Shown piece after piece: positions 56,920 through 64,000 of a stretch of DNA of 64,000 nucleotides. The DNA is from Thermomicrobiales bacterium (lineage in GTDB: Bacteria; Chloroflexota; Chloroflexia; Thermomicrobiales; UBA6265): contig JAUJOZ010000001.1 in assembly GCA_030447415.1 (NCBI GenBank), forward strand, positions 248,001 to 312,000. Direction: 5' to 3'. The stretch's first letter is position 1; the number at the start of each line of letters is the position of its first letter. The notes under the pieces were generated by a model. It saw nothing but the letters and a program-made list of their open reading frames with translations, was not told the DNA's origin and searched no databases. Position numbers and translations under genes: made by a program.

Positions 56920-58098
56920 ATGTCCCTCGTCGCGCCGCGCCGCCCCACCCGCGTCCTCCACGTTGGGAACGTCAAGATCGGCGGCGACAACCCGATCGTC
57001 GTCCAGTCAATGGCGACCGCCGATACCCGCGACCCCGTTGCCACCCTTCGCCAGATCCGCGAACTGGCCGACGCCGGTTGCGAGATCGTGCGCGTCGCCG
57101 TGCCGGATCGCGTCGCCGCGGCGGCACTGCCGGACATCGTTCCCTTTTCTCCCGTGCCGATCATCGCCGACATCCACTTCGAGCACACGCTGGCACTGAA
57201 GGCGCTGGACGCCGGCATCCACGGCCTACGCCTCAACCCCGGCAACATCCGCAAGCCGGAGGACGTGCGCGAGGTCGTCACCATGGCGAAGGAGCGGCAG
57301 ACCCCGATCCGGATCGGGGTCAACTTTGGTTCCGTGGCTCCCATGCCGGCCGACTTCGTCGACGAGATGGCGGCCCAGGGAGCCACCCAGGAGCAGCTCC
57401 GAGCCGAGTGGCTGGTCCGTTCCGCGCTCGGTCACATCAAGATCCTCGAGGACCTCGACTTCGGGCTGACGAAGGTCAGCCTGAAGGCGTTCGAGATTCC
57501 GGTCCTGCTCGAGGCCTACCGCCGCTTCGCCGCTCTCCCGAACGACTACCCGCTCCACCTCGGCGTGACCGAGGCAGGCACGCCGAAAGCGGGCAGCGTG
57601 CGCTCGGCCGTTGGCATCGGCACTCTGCTGGCGATGGGCATCGGCGACACCATCCGTGTCTCCCTCACCACCGATCCGGTCGAGGAGGTCTTCGTCGGCT
57701 ACGAGATCTTGAAGAGCCTGGAGTTGCGGCAGAAGGGCGCGACGATGATTGCGTGCCCCACCTGCGGCCGAGTCGAGGTCGACCTCTTCACGCTCGCCGC
57801 GCAAGTCGACGAGTACCTGCGGACGGTCGACGAGCCGATTCGGGTCGCAGTCATGGGTTGCGAGGTGAACGGACCCGGTGAAGCCCGGGACGCCGATATC
57901 GGGCTCGCCGCCGGGCGAGGCAAGGGCATGATCTTCCGCAAGGGCAAGATTCTGCGCCGGGTCGACGAGGCGGAGATGCTCGACGCGCTCAAGGCTGAGA
58001 TCAACCAGGTCATCGAGGACCGGCGCAACGGCGTTGTCGACGACTCGGCCGAGCGCTACCAGCCGAAGAAGCCAACGCTGCAGCTCGTGAGCGTCTAA
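56920..58098 (+). CDS. ispG: 4-hydroxy-3-methylbut-2-enyl diphosphate synthase
   Basis: IspG (GcpE) performs the penultimate step of the non-mevalonate isoprenoid pathway using a 4Fe-4S cluster. The 392-residue product has a TIM barrel ('VGNVKIGGDNPIVVQSMATA', 'GIHGLRLNPGNIRKPEDV') and a C-terminal cluster domain with the three cysteines in 'IACPTCGR' and 'VMGCEVNGPGEA'. It is the short bacterial form. ATG 56920 is preceded by AGGAG. A 59-bp gap from rseP suggests cotranscription. Confidence 0.96.
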   Translation: MSLVAPRRPTRVLHVGNVKIGGDNPIVVQSMATADTRDPVATLRQIRELADAGCEIVRVAVPDRVAAAALPDIVPFSPVPIIADIHFEHTLALKALDAGIHGLRLNPGNIRKPEDVREVVTMAKERQTPIRIGVNFGSVAPMPADFVDEMAAQGATQEQLRAEWLVRSALGHIKILEDLDFGLTKVSLKAFEIPVLLEAYRRFAALPNDYPLHLGVTEAGTPKAGSVRSAVGIGTLLAMGIGDTIRVSLTTDPVEEVFVGYEILKSLELRQKGATMIACPTCGRVEVDLFTLAAQVDEYLRTVDEPIRVAVMGCEVNGPGEARDADIGLAAGRGKGMIFRKGKILRRVDEAEMLDALKAEINQVIEDRRNGVVDDSAERYQPKKPTLQLVSV

Positions 58099-58394
58099 TC
58101 GCACCACAACGGGCATGCCGGTCCGACCCGTAGGCGGCTCGGACTGAGAGGCAGCCCGGCGCACGAGAAACCGATCGCAGCACTCCAGACGCTCCTCCGT
58201 TGCGTTCCCGATCCCGACGGCCGCCATGGGTTGTCGAGCCTTCGACGTGCCGCGCTTCCTCCGAGCGGCTTCGTCCGGACTCAGCCCAGATGCTGAAGCA
58301 GCGCGAATGCTGGGCGGCCGCGTGCAGACCCTCTGGGTGGCTCGCGTGTAGCCATCGGTTCGTGCAATCTCTCACAAACATCGTTGATCAGCGG

Positions 58395-58400
58395 TATACT
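58395..58400 (+). promoter_or_regulatory. -10 element TATACT ahead of the ABC transporter operon
   Basis: TATACT at 58395-58400, with a weak CTCACA 18 bp upstream, lies about 100 bp before the binding-protein ATG. It is in the 406-bp gap after ispG, which contains no visible gene. Confidence 0.4.
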
Positions 58401-58504
58401 GCGCGCTAAGCTGGGTCGCCAGGGGTAGCGTGAGATGCCCCCCGTGCACCCCGGGGCCGGGACGGGTCAATCTCTGGTTCCAGTCGTCGTGGGAGACCAC
58501 CCAG

Positions 58505-59665
58505 ATGCCTTCCTTCCGCGCCCGTACGCTGCTCTTCCTATCGCTCCTGCTAGCGATCATCACCTCGCCCATCGCGGCTCGGTCCGCGATGACCGCGGCC
58601 CAGGCCACCGCCACGCCGGCGCCGCTCTCCTGCGAGCCGGCGCCGCCGTCGGCGCCGGCCCCCGCACCCACCACAGCCGGTTCAGCCAGCCCGACTGCGG
58701 CCCAGACGACGCCGGACCCGGCACCCGGCGAGCCGATCGAGGTGACGGTCGGCTACGTCGCGATTGCTATTTACGCCCCGGTCTTCGTCGCTCAAGAGAA
58801 GGGGTATTACGCCGAACAGGGGATCGAGGTCACCCTTCAAGAGTTCGCGGGCGGACCGGAACCCGTGGCATTCACCGCCAACGGTGACCTTGATTTCGCA
58901 ACGGTTGGCGCCGGTCCCGCCTTCTGGAACGCCGTCGCCCAGGGGCTGCCGCTGAAGGTCGTTGCGCCCGGGCACGCCGAGGGCCTCCCCGTCGCCACAC
59001 CGCTGATGATCTCCAAGGCGTCGTGCGAGTCGGGCGCGATTCGCTCGGTTGCCGACCTCAAGGGGAAGCGAGTTGCCGTCAACGCCCGCGGCGCCACCGA
59101 GTACTGGCTTGCGCAGGCACTCGCAACCGGCGGGCTAACCATCGACGACGTGGACCTGCAAACGCTCGCGTTCCCGGAGGCGGTCGCTGCCCTCGAGTCG
59201 GGCGCCATTGACGCCAGCATGGTTGCTGAGCCGCTCGCCACCAAGGCCGAGCAGGACGGCATCGCCGTCCGCCTCGCCGCCGCCTTTCCGGTCCAGGATG
59301 TCCAGCCGACCGCGATCGTCGCCAACGCCGACTTCGCGAAATCCCATCCGGACGCAGTGTCCGCCTTCGTCACGGCCTACCTCCAGGCCTGCCGGGACCT
59401 GAGCGGTTTGGGGTTCAAAGACCCCGCCAACCTGGCGATCATCGAGCGGTACACAGGCGTCCCGGCCTCCCTGGTCGGCGCCGCCGTCCAGCCGGTCTAC
59501 GCGGTCGATGGAGCAATCGACGTCGTGGGACTCGGCAAGCTGCAAGCGTTCTTCCGTCAGCGCGGCCAGCTGGAGTACGAGGAGAACCTCGACCCCGCCT
59601 CGTTCGTCGACCCGCGTTTCGTCGAGGCCGCGCTCGCCGAGCTCGGCTCGTTCCCGGGTCGGTAG
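58505..59665 (+). CDS. ABC transporter substrate-binding protein (NMT1/SsuA-like)
   Basis: The 386-residue product has a signal peptide ('TLLFLSLLLAIITSPIAARS'), a Pro/Ala/Thr-rich linker, and from about residue 80 an SsuA/TauA/THI5-type domain: 'VTVGYVAIAIYAPVFVAQEK', 'GIEVTLQEFAGGPEPVAFTA', 'LKGKRVAVNARGATEYWL', 'ALESGAIDASMVAEPLATKA'. Such proteins bind sulfonates, taurine, nitrate or thiamine precursors; I cannot choose among them. ATG 58505 follows GGGAGA. It is the first gene of an operon with the ATPase and permease. Confidence 0.9.
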   Translation: MPSFRARTLLFLSLLLAIITSPIAARSAMTAAQATATPAPLSCEPAPPSAPAPAPTTAGSASPTAAQTTPDPAPGEPIEVTVGYVAIAIYAPVFVAQEKGYYAEQGIEVTLQEFAGGPEPVAFTANGDLDFATVGAGPAFWNAVAQGLPLKVVAPGHAEGLPVATPLMISKASCESGAIRSVADLKGKRVAVNARGATEYWLAQALATGGLTIDDVDLQTLAFPEAVAALESGAIDASMVAEPLATKAEQDGIAVRLAAAFPVQDVQPTAIVANADFAKSHPDAVSAFVTAYLQACRDLSGLGFKDPANLAIIERYTGVPASLVGAAVQPVYAVDGAIDVVGLGKLQAFFRQRGQLEYEENLDPASFVDPRFVEAALAELGSFPGR

Positions 59666-59673
59666 GCGGCACG

Positions 59674-60546
59674 ATGGTGGAGTCCGGGGCGCTCGCGCGG
59701 CCCCTGCCGGTCAGGGGTTTGATGGCCCCGCACGCTGGGGAGATGATCCGGCCGGGCGGAGGCATCCAAACCGTCGGGCTCGGACGCCGTTTTGTCACCG
59801 CCGGCGGACCGGTGGACGCGATCCGGGCAGTCGACCTCGCCGTCGAACCCGGCGAGTTCTGCGTGATCGTTGGTCCCTCCGGCTGCGGCAAGACGACGCT
59901 GTTGCGAATCCTCGCCGGCCTCGATCGCCCGACCGCGGGCTACCTGGAGCTGACAGCCGCCGAAGGCGGTGCGCCGACGAATGCCATGGTCTTTCAGGGA
60001 CGGTCCGTCTTCCCCTGGTTGACCGTCCGCCAGAACGTCGCCTATGGCCTCAAGCTACGCGGCGTCGGCCGCCGCGCGCGTGGCGAGCGTGCCGACCGCC
60101 TCCTGCAGACGGTCGGGCTCGCGCGGTTCGGGCGAGTGTACCCTCATGAGCTGTCCGAGGGGATGCGCCAGCGCGTGGCGATCGCCCGCGCCCTCGCCGT
60201 CGATCCTGACATCCTGCTGATGGACGAGCCGTTCGGCGCCCTCGATGAGCAGACCCGTCTCCTACTCCAGGAGGAGCTGCTGCGGATCTGGGAGCAGACC
60301 GCCAAGACGGTCGTCTTCGTCACCCACTCGATCGACGAGGCGATCACGTTGGCCGACCGGGTCGTTGTGATGAGCGCCCAGCCGGGCACCATCAAAGCGA
60401 CCCTCCGGGTACCGTTCCCGCACCCCCGCGCGCTGACCGCCATCCGTTCCGATCCCGCCTTTGCCCCGCTTTTCACGGAGATCTGGGGGCTGCTCCGGGA
60501 GGAGGTGATCGCTTCGCGCCGGTCAATCTCCGGAGGGCAACCATGA
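59674..60546 (+). CDS. ABC transporter ATP-binding protein (SsuB/TauB-like)
   Basis: The 290-residue ATPase has Walker A 'GPSGCGKTT', the Q-loop 'MVFQGRSVFPWLTV', signature 'LSEGMRQRVAIARALA' (the usual second Gly is Glu, as seen in some SsuB-type proteins), Walker B 'ILLMDEPFGALDEQT' and H-loop 'FVTHSIDEA'. It powers uptake with its neighbours. It starts 8 bp after the binding-protein gene; the first 25-30 residues look non-conserved, so an internal start is possible. Confidence 0.92.
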   Translation: MVESGALARPLPVRGLMAPHAGEMIRPGGGIQTVGLGRRFVTAGGPVDAIRAVDLAVEPGEFCVIVGPSGCGKTTLLRILAGLDRPTAGYLELTAAEGGAPTNAMVFQGRSVFPWLTVRQNVAYGLKLRGVGRRARGERADRLLQTVGLARFGRVYPHELSEGMRQRVAIARALAVDPDILLMDEPFGALDEQTRLLLQEELLRIWEQTAKTVVFVTHSIDEAITLADRVVVMSAQPGTIKATLRVPFPHPRALTAIRSDPAFAPLFTEIWGLLREEVIASRRSISGGQP

Positions 60547-61319
60547 CGGCCGGCTCCCGCGAACGGCGCCTCGTCGAGCTCGCGCTGACACTCGCGGCCC
60601 CGCTGCTTCTGCTCGGGGTTTGGGAGGCCCTGTCTCGGTCGGGTGCCGTTGATTCGCGCTTCTGGCCGCCGCCCACGAGCCTGTGGGGCGAAACGTGGGT
60701 GCTGCTGCGCGACGGTTCCCTCCTCGCCGACGTCCGCGTCAGCCTCGTTCGCATCCTCGGCGGGTTCCTACTCGGTGCTATCCCGGCCGTCGTCTTCGGT
60801 TTGGCGATGGGCCTCTTCTGGCCGGTCCGCGTCTTCCTGATGCCGATCGCCGCTGCCATTTACGCCATCCCCAAGATCGCGCTCGTGCCCCTGGTAATCA
60901 TTGCCTTTGGCACCGGCGAGACCTCGAAGTACGTCATCGTCGCCCTGTCTATCTTCTTCCTCGTCGCCCTCAACACGATGGCCGGCGTCCTCGCGATCGA
61001 CCGATCCTACCGGGACGTGGCCCGCAACTTCGGCGCGAGTGGGTCTGATCTCTTCCTCACCGTCGCCCTGCCGGGCGCTCTGCCCGCCGTCTTCACCGGG
61101 CTGCGCCTTGGCCTCGGGTTCTGCCTCGTCGTCATCGTCGGAACGGAGTTCATCGCGGCGAAGGATGGCATCGGCCGCTTCATCTACGACAGCTGGCAGA
61201 TTCTCGCCATCAAAAAGGTTTACATCGGCCTCATTGCCACCGGCCTCATGGGTTGGCTCCTCACCCTGGCGTTGGATCTCCTGGAACGGCTGGCGCTGCC
61301 CTGGAAAGCGGCCGAGTGA
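60543..61319 (+). CDS. ABC transporter permease (SsuC/TauC-like)
   Basis: The 258-residue protein has about six membrane helices and the permease coupling motif in 'DVARNFGASGSDLFLTVALPGALPAVF' (EAA-type loop), preceded by 'PKIALVPLVIIAFGTGETSKY'. ATG 60543 overlaps the ATPase stop by 4 bp (ATGA). It completes the transporter. Confidence 0.93.
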   Translation: MTAGSRERRLVELALTLAAPLLLLGVWEALSRSGAVDSRFWPPPTSLWGETWVLLRDGSLLADVRVSLVRILGGFLLGAIPAVVFGLAMGLFWPVRVFLMPIAAAIYAIPKIALVPLVIIAFGTGETSKYVIVALSIFFLVALNTMAGVLAIDRSYRDVARNFGASGSDLFLTVALPGALPAVFTGLRLGLGFCLVVIVGTEFIAAKDGIGRFIYDSWQILAIKKVYIGLIATGLMGWLLTLALDLLERLALPWKAAE

Positions 61320-62110
61320 TTGGATGGGGAGTCCCGGGCGGGGTCAGCAGCCGGGACCGGCGCCGATCCGACCGCCCCGGTCCGGCGCACGGTCTGGACG
61401 CCCGCGCCCAACCCGAGACAGGTCTGATCCCTTGCAAGGTCATCCAGCAAGGCTTGCTCGCCCCGGCGGCAATCGGCGGTGGAATGCTGATCGCCTTCGG
61501 CGTCGCGATCCTGCTCGGCCTCGGCGGCGTCGCCGTGACCGGCTGGTCGATCTTTGCCCTGGCTCAGGTTAGCCTCGCCGTCGCCTACCGCTATCACGGC
61601 GGACGGAAGCCGCTCGGCGACCTCGCCCTCCGAGAACTCCTCGTCGTCTTCGTCGCGATGGGCCCCGGCACAACCGCGGACGCCACCTACGTACTGACCG
61701 GCGACGTTCCAGCGGATGGCGTTCTTGCGTCGCTGTGGGTCGGCCTCCTGGTGGCTGCCATCCTCCACGCCATCAACGTGCGCGATGTCAATCTCGACCG
61801 CGCCGCCGCCAGGACGACGCTTGCCACGCTGCTTGGTCGCCGCGGCGCGGCGGTGGCGTACGTGGTGCTGGTCAGTGGGGCCCACGCCGCGCCGCCCACT
61901 CCGGCCGCCTGGGATCACCGGCTGTGGCCTGCCCTTCTCGCACTCACCATGGCCCCCCGTGCGGCGCGGCTAGTCCGTCTCGTCGCCCGAGGCGCCGCGC
62001 CGAGCAGCCTCAACGTCGCGCTTCGCCAGACGGCCGGGCTGCACCCTCGCTTCGGCACTCTCCTTACCGCCGGGGTGGTCGGTGGAACCATCCTCGACCG
62101 GTGGGAATGA
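61316..62110 (+). CDS. UbiA/MenA-like prenyltransferase lacking its N-terminal half
   Basis: From about residue 45 the 264-residue product follows the second part of UbiA-family proteins: 'KVIQQGLLAPAAIGGG', 'YRYHGGRKPLGDLALREL', 'AAILHAINVRDVNLDRAAAR'. The second Asp-rich motif (R-D-x-x-x-D) is there, but the first (N-D-x-x-D) and its two or three membrane helices are missing; the first 45 residues are Arg/Gly/Pro-rich and unrelated. GTG 61316 overlaps the permease stop (GTGA). It is probably a deletion product without prenyltransferase activity, or the N-terminal part was lost by rearrangement. Confidence 0.65.
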   Translation: MIGWGVPGGVSSRDRRRSDRPGPAHGLDARAQPETGLIPCKVIQQGLLAPAAIGGGMLIAFGVAILLGLGGVAVTGWSIFALAQVSLAVAYRYHGGRKPLGDLALRELLVVFVAMGPGTTADATYVLTGDVPADGVLASLWVGLLVAAILHAINVRDVNLDRAAARTTLATLLGRRGAAVAYVVLVSGAHAAPPTPAAWDHRLWPALLALTMAPRAARLVRLVARGAAPSSLNVALRQTAGLHPRFGTLLTAGVVGGTILDRWE

Positions 62111-62156
62111 GCAGCCCGCTCACAGTCACGGGCCAGGATCCACGGAGACGGGCGGC

Positions 62157-63023
62157 ATGAGCCGGCGTCCCTTCCTCATTGGCGGCCTCCTCGGCGGCGT
62201 CGCCGGTCTCGGACTGAGCGGCGCGGCCGCCGCCTACGAAGCGCGCTACGTTAACCCGTACGAGCCTCGGCTCGAGCGTGTGGAGTTGACGCTACCGCCG
62301 GGTCACGAAGGGCTGGCCGGCCTGCGCATCGGCTTCTTGAGCGACACCCACGTTGGGCCGTTCATCTCGCCGGACGACCTCGCCCGGGCCACCGCCCTCC
62401 TCCTGTCGCAGCAGCCCGACGTGGTGCTCCTCGGCGGCGACTACATCGCCGAGTCGCCACGCTACGCCGGTCCAGCCGCGGAAGTCCTGGGAGACCTGGC
62501 TCGTGCCGCCCCACTCGGCGGCTTCGCGGTGCTCGGCAACCACGATTTCACCGCCGGCAGCGGCGCCAAAGTGACGGAGGCACTCGAGCGGGCCGGCATT
62601 CCCGTCCTCCGAAATGCGGCCGGCACCGTGAGGTTCAATGGTGACGCGCTCTGGGTCGCGGGCGTCGACGAGGCGCTCATCGCCGGCCCGAACCCAGCCG
62701 TGACCTTCGCTGCAATTCCCCAGGGGGCGGCGGTCGTTGCGCTCTGGCATGAACCCGATTGGGCGGAACGCACCGCCCGCCTCGGCGCGTTCGCCCAACT
62801 GTCCGGCCACTCCCACGGCGGTCAGGTCCGCCTTCCGGGTCTCGGGCCGGTCGGACTCCCACCGGGCGGGCGACGGTATGTCACCGGTCTGAACCAGGCC
62901 GCCGGTATGCCTGTCTATGTCACGCGCGGGGTCGGCGTCTACCGACCGCCGATTCGGCTCAACTGTCCGCCGGAGGTCACCCTAATCACGCTCGCTCCCC
63001 GTCGGTACCCGATGCACGAGTGA
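62157..63023 (+). CDS. Metallophosphoesterase, YkuE-like, Tat/signal-anchored
   Basis: The 288-residue product starts at ATG 62157, 8 bases after GGAG. Its N-terminus 'SRRPFLIGGLLGGVAGLGLS' is a twin-arginine-type signal. The calcineurin-like domain has 'GFLSDTHVGPF', 'VVLLGGDYIAES', 'VLGNHDFTAG', 'VALWHEPDW' and 'LSGHSHGGQVRLP', so all metal ligands are present. YkuE-type enzymes act outside the membrane, some on UDP-sugars or lipid-linked phosphates; the substrate here is unknown. The stop is followed at once by a terminator hairpin. Confidence 0.88.
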   Translation: MSRRPFLIGGLLGGVAGLGLSGAAAAYEARYVNPYEPRLERVELTLPPGHEGLAGLRIGFLSDTHVGPFISPDDLARATALLLSQQPDVVLLGGDYIAESPRYAGPAAEVLGDLARAAPLGGFAVLGNHDFTAGSGAKVTEALERAGIPVLRNAAGTVRFNGDALWVAGVDEALIAGPNPAVTFAAIPQGAAVVALWHEPDWAERTARLGAFAQLSGHSHGGQVRLPGLGPVGLPPGGRRYVTGLNQAAGMPVYVTRGVGVYRPPIRLNCPPEVTLITLAPRRYPMHE

Positions 63024-63052
63024 GGGGGGCGGCCCGCTGGACCGCCCCCCTT
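63024..63052 (+). terminator. Terminator of the phosphoesterase gene
   Basis: A 9-bp stem (GGGGGGCGG/CCGCCCCCC) with a 9-base loop starts directly after the TGA and is followed by TT only. Confidence 0.7.
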
Positions 63053-63072
63053 ACCCGAGTGATGCTTGGTTT

Positions 63073-63106
63073 GCCGCCCGCGGACCGTGTCGATGCCGCG
63101 GGCGGC
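63073..63106 (-). terminator. Terminator-like hairpin between convergent genes
   Basis: An 11-bp perfect stem (GCCGCCCGCGG/CCGCGGGCGGC) around a 12-base loop lies just after the stop of the minus-strand gene at 63119. No T-run follows on either strand. Confidence 0.5.
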
Positions 63107-63118
63107 CTCTATCCGGGC

Positions 63119-64000
63119 CTAGCTCCCTCCGTCGCCACCAGTCCCGGAGCGGCGGTAGAAGAAGAGGTCGAGCGACCGCGGGTCGGTGGCGCAGTACCGG
63201 TCGATCTGCTCCTGGTCGTCCGGCGCGAACAGCGTCACCCAGCCGTTGGTTGTCGTGCCCTGAGGTGTCCACAGCGCCACCAGCACGTATTGCTGGCCGC
63301 CGCCGAGGACCAAGTCGGGGTTGACCTCGGCCGCTTCCGCCGCGGCGCGTAGCTCATCGGTCGGACCCACGACGTCGCCGCCGGCGATCACATACTCGGC
63401 GATGACGTCGCCTTCCACCTTGACGGCGAAGATGCGGTCGGGGTCCGTCGCCTGTGGGTCCTCGGCGTAGACGATGACCGTGATGCTGCTGTAGATGGAG
63501 CGCTTCCAGGTCGTCTCGACGACGTAGTTGACGTTGTTCGCGGAGATGACCTGCGGGTTGCCGGTCACGGTGAACGTCACGTTGAAGGAGGTCGCCGCGG
63601 TGAAGCGGTAGTAGACGGTGGCCGTGGTTCGGAAGCGCAGGTAAAGGACCTCAGCCCCCTGCTCCTGGTTCGACTGGACCGCCTCGAACGGACCGACGCA
63701 GCCGATGCGCGTGAACTGAACGTCGTCGGCCGGCTCCACCTGCTCGGCGAAGCTGTACGCGACGCCGGACAATTGGATCCGCTCCGGCAGCCGCTCCGGC
63801 AGCCCGTCATCATCCAGCGCGCCGGGATCACCCGGGCATTGGGCAGGCCCGGTCGCCGGCGGCGACGGGCGCAGGCCGGCCGTGACCGTAATGTTTGGCG
63901 CCGGGGCCGGGGACGCACCGGTGACGATGACCGGCCGAACGTTCGGCAGCGGCGTCGGGGATGCGGGCGGGCGCGGACTCGCCGTCGGCTGCGCGGTGGG
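63119..64000 (-). CDS. Partial secreted or surface protein with Pro-rich linker (5' end outside window)
   Basis: The frame is open from the window edge to the TAG near 63119. The first 60 or so residues present are Pro/Ala/Thr-rich ('PTASPRPPASPTPLP'), typical of a linker behind a signal or membrane helix, and contain one Cys. The remainder is beta-rich ('TATVYYRFTAATSFNVTFTV', 'SSITVIVYAEDPQATDPDRI') and ends 'RSLDLFFYRRSGTGGDGGS'. No family is recognised. A TTG at 63772 is not the true start because the frame continues upstream. Confidence 0.7.
   Translation of the reverse strand, partial: PTAQPTASPRPPASPTPLPNVRPVIVTGASPAPAPNITVTAGLRPSPPATGPAQCPGDPGALDDDGLPERLPERIQLSGVAYSFAEQVEPADDVQFTRIGCVGPFEAVQSNQEQGAEVLYLRFRTTATVYYRFTAATSFNVTFTVTGNPQVISANNVNYVVETTWKRSIYSSITVIVYAEDPQATDPDRIFAVKVEGDVIAEYVIAGGDVVGPTDELRAAAEAAEVNPDLVLGGGQQYVLVALWTPQGTTTNGWVTLFAPDDQEQIDRYCATDPRSLDLFFYRRSGTGGDGGS

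Overview
The window is 64 kb of very GC-rich bacterial chromosome with dense, mostly housekeeping gene content and no rRNA, tRNA or CRISPR array that I could find. The gene set (one-chain glycyl-tRNA synthetase, ispG next to a site-2 protease, mycobacterial-type cysM/cysO/mec, DUF305 and DUF3105 proteins, Tat-exported binding proteins, NrfD-type formate dehydrogenase) and the base composition suggest a Thermomicrobia-like member of the Chloroflexota. This is inference; a high-GC actinobacterium cannot be excluded from the sequence alone.

Layout. 1-5.2 kb: end of an unknown gene, then a cysM-cysO-mec cysteine-synthesis cluster and a spermidine-synthase-like membrane gene broken by about four frameshifts. 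5.2-9.2 kb: an accessory island. A zinc-ribbon gene is split by an IS5-family element that carries an alpha/beta hydrolase; removing the element plus one CTAG target copy restores the reading frame. 9.2-24 kb: BI-1 membrane protein, ferritin/cupredoxin fusion, a possible small transcription unit, uvrC, tsaC, rarA, rph, a family 2 glycosidase and a metallophosphoesterase/aminotransferase-like pair. 24-29.8 kb: dacA-like, rluB-like, cmk, plsC, interrupted downstream by an integrase remnant and a second member of the zinc-ribbon family. 29.8-44 kb: obgE, rpoD, lysA (minus), then ABC-F, GNAT, coaE, a DsbA-like gene, mutY, a hybrid DAHP synthase, and DUF305/DUF3105 membrane proteins. 44-49.4 kb: formate dehydrogenase (catalytic, FeS and NrfD-like subunits). 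49.4-64 kb: an orphan sugar-type binding protein, glyS, a Xer recombinase, alanine dehydrogenase, a three-PDZ RseP, ispG, a nitrate/sulfonate/thiamine-precursor-type ABC transporter, a truncated UbiA-like gene, a Tat-type phosphoesterase and a partial secreted protein.

Most interesting observation: two genes have an in-frame TGA at a position where a redox Cys/Sec is expected. Each TGA is followed about 20 nt later by a hairpin whose loop starts GGTCT, the hallmark of bacterial SECIS elements. One gene is the formate dehydrogenase catalytic subunit, a known selenoprotein family. The other is a DsbA/FrnE-like oxidoreductase with Sec-Pro-Phe-Val in its active site. The organism therefore appears to decode UGA as selenocysteine and to own a less familiar thioredoxin-fold selenoprotein. 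No sel genes lie in the window.
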